From contig CALQJI020000055.1 of NCBI GenBank assembly GCA_943330855.2, positions 1 to 35,299 on the forward strand: a stretch of 35,299 nucleotides of DNA. The letters run 5' to 3'. The first letter of the stretch is position 1. Each line of letters starts with the position of its first letter. The position numbers and the translations under genes are program-made. Below are positions 16,042 through 22,519 of the stretch, one piece after another. The notes under the pieces were generated by a model. That model was not told where the DNA came from. It saw only the letters and a program-made list of their open reading frames with translations, and ran no database searches. The DNA is from Klebsiella pneumoniae. Its GTDB lineage: Bacteria; Verrucomicrobiota; Verrucomicrobiia; Limisphaerales; SXTU01.

Positions 16042-16731
16042 TTAATCCATGTGCAGGTCGGCGAATTCATCGCGGATGAGGTCGAAGACGAGCAGCGCCA
16101 TATCCCACGAGGCGAGGTCATCTTTGGGATTGATAGTCTCGGTGCGCTGGATGTGCGCCACGTCCGCCATGATGCCGCTCAAGGACTCCAAGTGCGGCGA
16201 GAACAGGTGATGAGTCACGTGGTCGAGGCGCTCGTGAGTCAGTTCGGTCAAGCCCAGCATCAGCGTCGCGACCTTCTGCTCAGTCACGTCGGGGTATTGC
16301 TTGCGGATGTCGGCTTCGCGCTTCTTGAGCATCGTGCCGAAGGAGGCTTGCAGGACCAGCTCGCCCCGGCGGGGGATGTTGTGCATCAGGGTTTCGACCT
16401 CCTTCTTGAGCGCGCCCGCCATCTCCGGGGTGCGGTCGTTGAGGCGGGCGAGTTCCTTGTTCACCGCGTCTCGCGTCTCGCTGAAGGTTTGCTGGGCGAC
16501 TTTTTCTACGACGGGGCGGACTTCCGTGTTCAGCCCATCGGTGAGTGCGGCGACGAACTCCTCTCGCGGCGGGCCTTCGTTGACGAGGCTCGCGGCGGAG
16601 TCGTAAACGGTGAAGACGCCATACGAGATGACGCTGACGGCGACGAGCGGGATAGCGGTCCTCCACAGCCGTAGCTGTGAGCGGACCGACTCCAGCTCCC
16701 GGATCTGGTTGGAAACCTCTTCGGGTGTCAT
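16042..16731 (-). CDS. Uncharacterised single-pass membrane coiled-coil protein (copy 1), stop followed by open frame
   Basis: A 229-residue protein with the same layout as its downstream neighbour. The N-terminal helix IRELESVRSQLRLWR is followed by one hydrophobic segment near residues 25-45 (AIPLVAVSVISYGVFTVY), then a long charged helical region. No known domain is recognised. After the TAA at 16042-16044 the same frame continues for 27 sense codons, rich in Lys (7), Pro (5) and Ala (5), to a TGA at 15958-15960 overlapping the next start. A Lys/Pro/Ala tail is a common protein ending in this window, so the TAA may be a recent nonsense change, a sequencing error or a readthrough stop. With the tail the protein would be 257 codons, close to the 253 of its neighbour. 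Confidence 0.75.
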   Translation of the reverse strand: MTPEEVSNQIRELESVRSQLRLWRTAIPLVAVSVISYGVFTVYDSAASLVNEGPPREEFVAALTDGLNTEVRPVVEKVAQQTFSETRDAVNKELARLNDRTPEMAGALKKEVETLMHNIPRRGELVLQASFGTMLKKREADIRKQYPDVTEQKVATLMLGLTELTHERLDHVTHHLFSPHLESLSGIMADVAHIQRTETINPKDDLASWDMALLVFDLIRDEFADLHMD

Positions 16732-17083
16732 AATGGAGGGACTTGCGGTGGTTGTGGGTTGGTAGGATTCGGATTTAACGCCTCTGTTTCACGCGTGTCA
16801 AACCCCGTGTCCGACGAGTGAAGGCGCAGTTCGGGCTGTTGCGTAGCCCAGGTGAATTGATCGGAGCAGCCGGTGTAGGACGAGATTGCAGCGGGCAAAC
16901 CGGTTCATCGACTCGTGCCGAAGGGGGAATCCCTCCCACTTGTCTCAACGCTTCGCTCTCGGAGATTTCCATTCCGATGCGGGCTGTCACGACTTCTTGC
17001 TTGCCAGAGGGCAGGGGGTTTCTAGGCTCGCTCGAGTAACCAAACCAACCGGAAGAAACCAGTTTCCCCATACAAGATTTCAC
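16732..17083 (+). promoter_or_regulatory. Divergent intergenic region upstream of the TIM-barrel gene
   Basis: About 350 bases lie between the minus-strand membrane-protein pair and the plus-strand isomerase-like gene. The isomerase frame is open upstream to 16886, but those codons precede the signal peptide and look non-coding. No strong palindrome and no clear promoter pair was identified. Promoters for both directions are expected here by position only. Confidence 0.3.
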
Positions 17084-17965
17084 ATGAAAACCACTCGCCG
17101 TTTCGCCCTGAAAACCGCCGCCGCTCTGGCCGGCGTCTCCGTGCTCACCCGCTCCAAAGTCCACGCAGCCGAAGGCGGGGACTTCTATGTGGCGAAGAAC
17201 GGACGCATCAATCAGTCCCTGGTCACGTGGAATTTCCGCCCGCTTACCATTCCGGAACTCGCGAAGCTGTCGGTGAAGTTCGGCGTGAAATCGGTCGAGC
17301 TAATCGGGCCGGAGCATTGGCCGATGTTGAAGGAGTTGGGCCTCACCTGCGCGCTCGCCGGAAGTCACGGCTTTGCGAAGGGCTTCGCGCAGGCGGAGCA
17401 GCACGCGGAGTGTTTGAAGGTGTTGGAGCAACGCATCGAGCAATGCGCGGCCCACGGAGTGCCCGCCGTCATTACTTTCTCCGGCTTCCGCAAGGGGTTG
17501 TCGGATGAGCAAGGTTTCAAGAACATGGTCGCGGGGTTGAAGAAGATCGCGCCGCTCGCCGAGCAGAGGAAAGTCACCGTCGCGCTGGAGATGTTGAACT
17601 CGAAGGTGAACGTCGAGATGAAGGGCCACCCGGACTACTTCTGCGACAACATGGACGTGAGCATTGACATTCTCAAAGCCGTCGGCAGCGAGCGCGTGAA
17701 GGTGCTCTTCGACATCTACCACGTGCAAATCATGCACGGCGATGTCATCGCGCGGCTGCGCAAGTATGCCCCGTGGATCGCCCACTACCACACGGCCGGA
17801 AATCCGGGCCGCAACGAGATCGATGCGACGCAGGAGATCAATTACCCGCCCATCATGCGCGCCATCGCCGAGACGAAATACACCAGCTACGTGGGGCAGG
17901 AGTTCATCCCGGTGCGTGACACGGTGAAGTCCATCAACGAGGCGGTGAAGTTGTGCGACGTGTAG
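17084..17965 (+). CDS. Exported hydroxypyruvate-isomerase-like TIM-barrel protein
   Basis: A 293-residue protein of the xylose-isomerase-like (AP-endonuclease 2) fold, close to hydroxypyruvate isomerases. The N-terminus MKTTRRFALKTAAALAGVSV is a Tat-type signal with twin arginine. Expected metal ligands are visible: E169 in VALEMLNS, D210 and H213 in LFDIYHVQ, H236 in AHYHTAGNPGRNE, and E273 in YVGQEF. The reaction would be an aldose-ketose type isomerisation or epimerisation. Export via Tat fits a folded, metal-loaded enzyme and is frequent in PVC bacteria. ATG 17084 is chosen because it begins the Tat signal; the longer frame starting at 16886 has no support. Confidence 0.88.
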   Translation: MKTTRRFALKTAAALAGVSVLTRSKVHAAEGGDFYVAKNGRINQSLVTWNFRPLTIPELAKLSVKFGVKSVELIGPEHWPMLKELGLTCALAGSHGFAKGFAQAEQHAECLKVLEQRIEQCAAHGVPAVITFSGFRKGLSDEQGFKNMVAGLKKIAPLAEQRKVTVALEMLNSKVNVEMKGHPDYFCDNMDVSIDILKAVGSERVKVLFDIYHVQIMHGDVIARLRKYAPWIAHYHTAGNPGRNEIDATQEINYPPIMRAIAETKYTSYVGQEFIPVRDTVKSINEAVKLCDV

Positions 17966-18097
17966 TGGGGAGGTTGGTTGTGCCCGGGAAATCTGTGCGA
18001 GCTGGTTGCAGCCGCTCCGTTGCGCGTGGACACGTGCGAGTTCACCGAGGTCTCAGCTCCTCAGGCCGGCCACGCGAGTGCTTCGGCACACTTTGAA

Positions 18098-18907
18098 TCA
18101 ATGCAGTTGCTCCGGCCAGCGCGCCCAGCAGGCCAGTTGAGCCTCGCGGTCGGGCAGGTCTTCGTAGTCGGGATTGTTCAGGAAACGCAGCGGGTAGCCC
18201 GGCTCCAGCGCGAGCACCGTCACGACTTCCCCTGCGACCGAGAAGAGAGCCTTCCACGCGCCGCAGCCGATGGTGAAGAGCGCGCTGCCGCGTCGCCGGA
18301 TGCGCCGGGTCCGATGCGGCGTGGGGTCAATGGCGAGCAGTTCAATGAGGCGGGGGCGGAAGTCCACAGCCCAATGCGTCCACAGCCACCCGGCTTGCGT
18401 CGCGGCCAACTCAGCGAACTGCACCACGAACTTTGGCGGCACAGCCAGTGCCGTCTCGACCTCCTCCGTCCAGCCTCCGCCCGCATCCGGGAAGGCATCG
18501 TAGGCGGCGATGTAGGGCTTGATATCGAGGATCGGCGTGCCATCCACCAAATCGCACGGGCCGAGTAAGAGTCGCCGCCCCTCGATGCCGAGAAGCTGCA
18601 CCGGGGAGAGGCCCAGCGGATTGGGCCGGTGCGGCGAGCGGGTGGCGAAGACGCCGCGCCGCCGGGCGGGGCCGCGTGGCGGTAGGACGAGTGGACGCCA
18701 GGACGGATTGCGATGGAACCACCAGAGGAGCCAGACGCGGGAGAAGCCAGCGAGATCCTGCAATGCCTGCTGATAGCCTGGCTCCGGCAACAGCTCTAAG
18801 ACGTTGCGTTCCGGTTGCGCTTCGGCGGGTTGGTGCAGTGCCTGGAACTTCACCTGCTTGTGCGTGGTGATGAAGCCGATGGGGCGGAGTGTGAGCGGTG
18901 GTTGCAA
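18098..18907 (-). CDS. trmO: TrmO-like tRNA m6t6A37 methyltransferase (TsaA/UPF0066 family)
   Basis: A 269-residue protein, if started at TTG 18907. The TsaA beta-barrel domain opens with LTLRPIGFITT and includes RVWLLWWFHRN, GVFATRSPHRPNPLGLSPVQL and GTPILDIKPYIAAYDAFPDA, which are diagnostic. In E. coli TrmO uses S-adenosylmethionine to methylate t6A37 of tRNA-Thr. The C-terminal part is longer than the minimal domain, similar to the E. coli layout. The first ATG in frame is at 19078, but the additional 57 codons cross GC-rich palindromes and match nothing. The TTG has AGGA eight bases upstream. It converges on the isomerase gene. Confidence 0.85.
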   Translation of the reverse strand: MQPPLTLRPIGFITTHKQVKFQALHQPAEAQPERNVLELLPEPGYQQALQDLAGFSRVWLLWWFHRNPSWRPLVLPPRGPARRRGVFATRSPHRPNPLGLSPVQLLGIEGRRLLLGPCDLVDGTPILDIKPYIAAYDAFPDAGGGWTEEVETALAVPPKFVVQFAELAATQAGWLWTHWAVDFRPRLIELLAIDPTPHRTRRIRRRGSALFTIGCGAWKALFSVAGEVVTVLALEPGYPLRFLNNPDYEDLPDREAQLACWARWPEQLH

Positions 18908-19157
18908 GCGTCGGTTCCTGTCAGGCAGCAGTGACCGCGGAGACCCTCTGTCCCCGTGGACCCCGGCGCAAGCTTCCAACGTGGCGACCCACGGGTGGGC
19001 TTGGGGGTGGCTTAGTTTTCGCGAGGAAACGGCCCCCGGACACGGGGGCGTCCGCACGTTCGCGAGAGATGAATCCACGCCCGAGGTCGAGGCAATTGTT
19101 AAGAATGTTAAGAAACTGCTTTGGTTGTCTGATTCAGGCTGATAGGCTCCCCGCCCG
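18908..19157. repeat. Intergenic palindromes between trmO and the small gene
   Basis: Two short hairpins are present: CCCA-CGGG-TGGG at 18988-18999 and CCCCCG-GACA-CGGGGG at 19033-19048. A related fragment, TGTCCCCGTGG, lies near 18949. The GGACACGGGGGCGTCCGC type of sequence looks like a dispersed repeat. The region is the shared upstream flank of two divergent genes, trmO and the 81-residue gene. Confidence 0.45.
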
Positions 19158-19403
19158 ATGCCTACTCAGCAGAAAAGCCCCTCGAAGACCCCGGCGCCCG
19201 CTATCACCTTTGAAACCGGCCAGATTTGGGAGATGGCGGAATCCAATCTCCGCATCGGCCTGATCGGGAAGACCCTCGTCCACTACAAACACTACCGGGG
19301 AGCCTCACCACGCGCTTCGGTGTCGCTCGCAAACAAGGGCGAACTGTCGCAGTTCCTCATCAAGAACAAAGCCGTCCTCGTCACTGCCGTGACAACAAAG
19401 TAG
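19158..19403 (+). CDS. Small conserved-looking protein of unknown function
   Basis: An 81-residue, basic, probably cytoplasmic protein. After a disordered Ser/Pro/Lys start, residues 17-75 look like a compact beta-rich domain (FETGQIWEMAESNLRIGLIG, then KTLVHYKHYRG, then LANKGELSQFLIKNKAVLV). There is no signal peptide or membrane segment. The GQIWEM opening recalls small beta-barrel proteins that bind nucleic acid, but that is only a resemblance. Codon use is normal, and the protein reads as coding rather than random. A short hairpin with TTTT follows the stop. It lies between trmO and pyrC with its own presumed promoter. Confidence 0.7.
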   Translation: MPTQQKSPSKTPAPAITFETGQIWEMAESNLRIGLIGKTLVHYKHYRGASPRASVSLANKGELSQFLIKNKAVLVTAVTTK

Positions 19404-19425
19404 CGATTGGGTTAGCCTGCCATTG

Positions 19426-19446
19426 CCCGCCGACGAAGCGGGTTTT
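19426..19446 (+). terminator. Short terminator-like hairpin after the small gene
   Basis: CCCGC at 19426-19430 pairs with GCGGG at 19438-19442 and is followed directly by TTTT. The 5-bp stem is short, but the position, 22 bases past the stop and between convergent genes, fits a terminator. Confidence 0.5.
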
Positions 19447-19504
19447 GCCTTCTCCCAGAGAAGGCGTGCTCCTCTTCGACTAAGATGCGCTCAAGCGCGC
19501 GTCT

Positions 19505-20878
19505 CTACTCCCGCCAGACGATTTTTCCTCCGACCACCGTGGCCGTTGCCCGGCCTTTCAGCGTCCAGCCGTAAAAAGGGTTGTTCCGTGACTTGCTCAC
19601 TGTATCTGCCCGCTCAAAGACCCACTCGCGGTCGGGGTCCATGACCGTGATGTCAGCGTCCGCGCCGGGGCTGAGAGTCCCCTTTTTGAGCCGCAGCAGC
19701 TTTGCGGGGGCGACGGTATATTTCTCGATGACGGCGGAGAGACTCAATCGTTTGGCGTGGTAAAGCTGCATGAGCGAGAGCGCCAGTTCGTTCTCCAGCC
19801 CAGTGATGCCGAAAGGCGCGTAGTCGAACTCCACTTCCTTCTCGTAGTCACAGTGCGGCGCGTGGTCGCTGGCGAGGATTTCCAAAGTGCCGTCGGTCAG
19901 CGCCTCCAGGATCGCCTCGCGGTCGGCGGCAGAGCGCAGTGGCGGGTTCATCTTGAAGTTCGTGTCGTAGCTGGGCCACGCAGGACGCGAGTAACCACCT
20001 AGCTGGTAGCCGAAAATGTGCTTCCCGTCCTCCGCCCAAAATTTCTCGCTGCCTGCAATCGCCGCGTCCGTAAGTGTGAAGTGGTGGCAGCACGCCTCGC
20101 CGGAAATCGGGACCCCTCGCTTCTTCGCTTCGCGCAAGAGCCTCACGCTGCCCGCCGTGCCGAGATGCTGGCAATGAACGTGCGCCCCGGTGAGTTCCGC
20201 TAGCAGAATATTCCGTGCCACAACTGCGTCCTCGCCCGCTGCCGGCCAGCCGCGCAAGCCCAGCACCGTGCTCCAATAGCCTTCGTGCATCACACCATCG
20301 CTCACCAGCGCGTAGTCCTGACAGTGGTCCATGATGGGCAGGTCGAACATACGCGCGTATTCGAGTGCGCGGCGCATCAGCTCGTTGTTCTGCACGCAAT
20401 GCCCGTCGTCAGTGATGGCCACGACACCCGCCCCCTTGAGTGAACCAATGGGCGCAAGCTCCTCGCCCGCGATGCCCTTGGTGATGGCCCCGGTGACATA
20501 CACATTCACCACCGCGTCACGCGCAGCCTTCTCCCGCACGAGCGCGACCTGCCCGGCGTTGTCAATGGAGGGCGAGGTGTTCGGCATGCACACGATGCTG
20601 GTGAAGCCGCCCCGCGCCGCCGCCCGCGTTCCTGTGGCGAGCGTCTCCTTCGCAGACTGGCCGGGCTCACGGAGATGGACGTGTAAATCAATCAGCCCGG
20701 GACAAACCACCTTGCCGCGCGCGTCGAGTTCCTCGGGGACGAAGCCGGCGGGGATTCGTTGCCGCGCGTCTGGGCCGACAGCGGCGATGACCCCGTCCAA
20801 CACAAGCACATCCGCGAGCGAATCGAGATGGTTCGCTGGGTCAATCACACGGCCACCGGCGATGAGGAGCGCTTTCAT
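19505..20878 (-). CDS. pyrC: Dihydroorotase
   Basis: A 457-residue class-I dihydroorotase of pyrimidine synthesis, interconverting N-carbamoyl-aspartate and dihydroorotate. The metal-binding HxH motif is at residues 66-68 in GLIDLHVHLREPG. Family motifs follow: GGFTSIVCMPNTSP, HCQHLGTAGSVRL, NPPLRSAADREAI and LASDHAPHCDYEKEVEFDYAPFG, cited here in part. The C-terminus has SPGADADITVMD and NNPFYGWTLKGR. All expected blocks are present and full length. It is convergent with the 81-residue gene. No other pyrimidine gene is adjacent. Confidence 0.96.
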   Translation of the reverse strand: MKALLIAGGRVIDPANHLDSLADVLVLDGVIAAVGPDARQRIPAGFVPEELDARGKVVCPGLIDLHVHLREPGQSAKETLATGTRAAARGGFTSIVCMPNTSPSIDNAGQVALVREKAARDAVVNVYVTGAITKGIAGEELAPIGSLKGAGVVAITDDGHCVQNNELMRRALEYARMFDLPIMDHCQDYALVSDGVMHEGYWSTVLGLRGWPAAGEDAVVARNILLAELTGAHVHCQHLGTAGSVRLLREAKKRGVPISGEACCHHFTLTDAAIAGSEKFWAEDGKHIFGYQLGGYSRPAWPSYDTNFKMNPPLRSAADREAILEALTDGTLEILASDHAPHCDYEKEVEFDYAPFGITGLENELALSLMQLYHAKRLSLSAVIEKYTVAPAKLLRLKKGTLSPGADADITVMDPDREWVFERADTVSKSRNNPFYGWTLKGRATATVVGGKIVWRE

Positions 20879-20943
20879 TCGGCGCGAAGGTAGCTGGCGA
20901 CGAATTGACAGGGCAAGCCCGGTCGGTAGACTCGCGGCGGATT

Positions 20944-21017
20944 GCGGGTGTAGCTCAATGGTAGAGCGCTAGTCTTCCAAACTAGTTACGAGGGTTCGAT
21001 TCCCTCCACCCGCTCCA
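20944..21017 (+). tRNA. tRNA-Gly (anticodon TCC)
   Basis: A full cloverleaf can be drawn. The acceptor stem is GCGGGTG with CACCCGC. The D arm is GCTC-AATGGTA-GAGC. The anticodon stem is CTAGT with ACTAG around CTTCCAA, giving anticodon TCC. The variable loop is TTAC, and the T arm is GAGGG-TTCGATT-CCCTC. The discriminator is T and CCA is encoded (21015-21017). The 3' end of a tRNA-Gly is a common integration target, but no repeated copy of it was found in the window. Confidence 0.97.
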
Positions 21018-21258
21018 CTCCCAACTTCGACCAATAGAATCAGGGCTTTTGTGGCTTTACGGCTTGCGATCGGAGAGAAGAATGTAAGCAGAATGTAAGC
21101 AGAATGCCCATTTTCCCCCTCAACTGTTCAGCACGGTTCAATGCAGTTTGTAGCCCTGCAAACATTGGCTTTTGGCGTCCTCTTAGGGCAGCAGATCGTC
21201 GCTGTTGACGCCGGTTGATGGCCGTGGAAACCTCGGATTATGCGCTGAACCCCGTAAC
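21018..21258 (+). repeat. tRNA-proximal spacer with an 11-base tandem repeat
   Basis: No gene is seen. Base composition drops compared with the rest of the window. GAATGTAAGCA is repeated exactly at 21080-21090 and 21091-21101, followed by a partial third unit (GAATGCCCA). The region leads into the small exported protein gene at 21259. Confidence 0.55.
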
Positions 21259-21633
21259 ATGAATGGTCTTGATACTTTTATGAGATTTCCAGAGAGAGCC
21301 AGACGCCTTGTCGGTAACAACCGCATCCGCCTGTCAGTAGTAGTTTTCGCACTGTCGTGCCTTGTCGTTTATTGCAGTGCCGGGGACAACAGAGACTTTC
21401 CTTTGCAGGAGCTGCGAGCCAAAGAAGCACCGCATGGTCAGGTTTACACCCTCTACCGTAACTCAGTTACTAACCCCAGCATGCGGATTCATGTCGCCAC
21501 TTTTGATGCCCAAGAGGCAGCCGTATACAACTTGGGAAATGCCGAACAGGCTCGGTCCTTATTCCAAGCTCAACCCGGCGTGGCAGTGAAATTTTGGTGG
21601 GAAAAGGGTAGATATAGTAAGGTCTTGAAGTAG
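21259..21633 (+). CDS. Small exported protein of unknown function
   Basis: A 124-residue protein with an N-terminal hydrophobic signal (about residues 22-40, IRLSVVVFALSCLVVYCSAG) and a mature part of about 85 residues. The mature part contains GQVYTLYRNSVTNPSMRIHVATFDA and EQARSLFQAQPGVAVKFWWEKGRYSK, cited in pieces. I recall similar hypothetical proteins ending in QPGV-V-YWCEKGRF in Gammaproteobacteria. The cysteine near the signal does not fit a standard lipobox. ATG 21259 is preferred; ATG 21280 is possible. GC content is visibly lower than in neighbouring genes, which suggests acquisition. It stands alone. Confidence 0.65.
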   Translation: MNGLDTFMRFPERARRLVGNNRIRLSVVVFALSCLVVYCSAGDNRDFPLQELRAKEAPHGQVYTLYRNSVTNPSMRIHVATFDAQEAAVYNLGNAEQARSLFQAQPGVAVKFWWEKGRYSKVLK

Positions 21634-21994
21634 AAAAAAGGGTAGGCCCGGCGCACCGAAGCGTCTAAGTTTTTGCAAATGAGGTGGCTGCGTGTTCGCC
21701 AATGCGTCCTTAAGCCTCCCCGCTCTTCCCCGCCTCAAGGGATGCTCCAAGAACGTCCGTTTGGCTGGAATCGGCCTCACACGAGGGGAATCTTACTCAG
21801 TGGGGGTGCCGGTTCCTCCCACCCGGTCGTGGGGGAGGGGGGGGAGCGATGGCTCAGGGGGCTCAGGGATGCCCTAGGAACGATCCTGATGACCAGCCTG
21901 CGTTCTGCCTTTTTGCCACTAAGACACATTAACGACTCCTGATGGCAGCTAGAGGCCTTAGCTGGCGGCCAGCATTACGGCGTCCGGGTGCGCC
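21634..21994. other. Gene-free stretch before the protease remnant
   Basis: About 360 bases without a credible gene. It contains a G-run (GGGGGAGGGGGGGGAG near 21832) and short direct repeats of GGCTCAGGG near 21850-21870. The plus-strand frames crossing it are short and low-complexity. No tRNA, terminator or mobile-element end was identified. Confidence 0.5.
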
Positions 21995-22282
21995 TCAATA
22001 AACCAACACCAGCACGGTGGCTTGCTCCACGGACTTCACCACGTCCTCGAACTTGCGGTCCTTCGCGTGGGCTTCCTTCAGCTTGGCGGCGACTTCGGGG
22101 ACGGATTCGAGGAAGCTCAGGAGGTAGCTGCTCTTCACGGCGTAGTTCACGTTCTCGGCCAACGCGCCGCTCGTGGCGAGAGCGGCCTTCTGGCTCAACT
22201 TCGCCACCACCACGCCGATGACGTTGCCCCGCTCGTCCACCAGCGCGCCGCCGGAGTTGCCGGGCTGGATGGGCGCGCTGGA
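21995..22282 (-). pseudogene. C-terminal remnant of a trypsin-like (HtrA-type) serine protease
   Basis: Only the last 95 or so codons of the protein remain. They begin SSAPIQPGNSGGALVDERGN, where GNSGG is the catalytic-serine motif of trypsin-like/HtrA peptidases. They continue with IGVVVAKLSQKAAL and ENVNYAVKSSYLLSFLES, typical of trypsin-like peptidase_2 proteins. The His and Asp of the triad and any signal peptide are missing. Upstream of 22282 the frame is open but turns into unrelated Pro/Arg-rich sequence, so the 5' part was lost at a sharp junction. The RND pump genes begin about 240 bases beyond that junction. Confidence 0.8.
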
Positions 22283-22354
22283 TTGTGAACCAGGTTTTCG
22301 GTCTGGAAGTTTGCGTGGGGTTGCGGCGGGTGGGTAGAAACACGGGGCAGGGAT

Positions 22355-22409
22355 GCCTGCCGAACGCCCGTGGCGAAGAATTCTGTTTCGCTGGTGGCGA
22401 TCGGCAGGC
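22355..22409. repeat. Inverted repeat GCCTGCCGA / TCGGCAGGC upstream of the RND gene
   Basis: Perfect 9-base arms at 22355-22363 and 22401-22409 with a 37-base spacer. It lies in the 237-base gap between the protease junction and the transporter start, where the pump promoter should be. It could be an operator for an unlinked regulator or a chance palindrome; no regulator gene is adjacent. Confidence 0.35.
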
Positions 22410-22519
22410 GATAACGGTGCGGTAACAATGGAACTGCTCGTCGGCGGATGCCGGCGGGGCAGGGGACCGGGGCGTCGGGGGACGTGGCCGGCGGGGATTC
22501 GGGATCGTCAGCCGTTATC

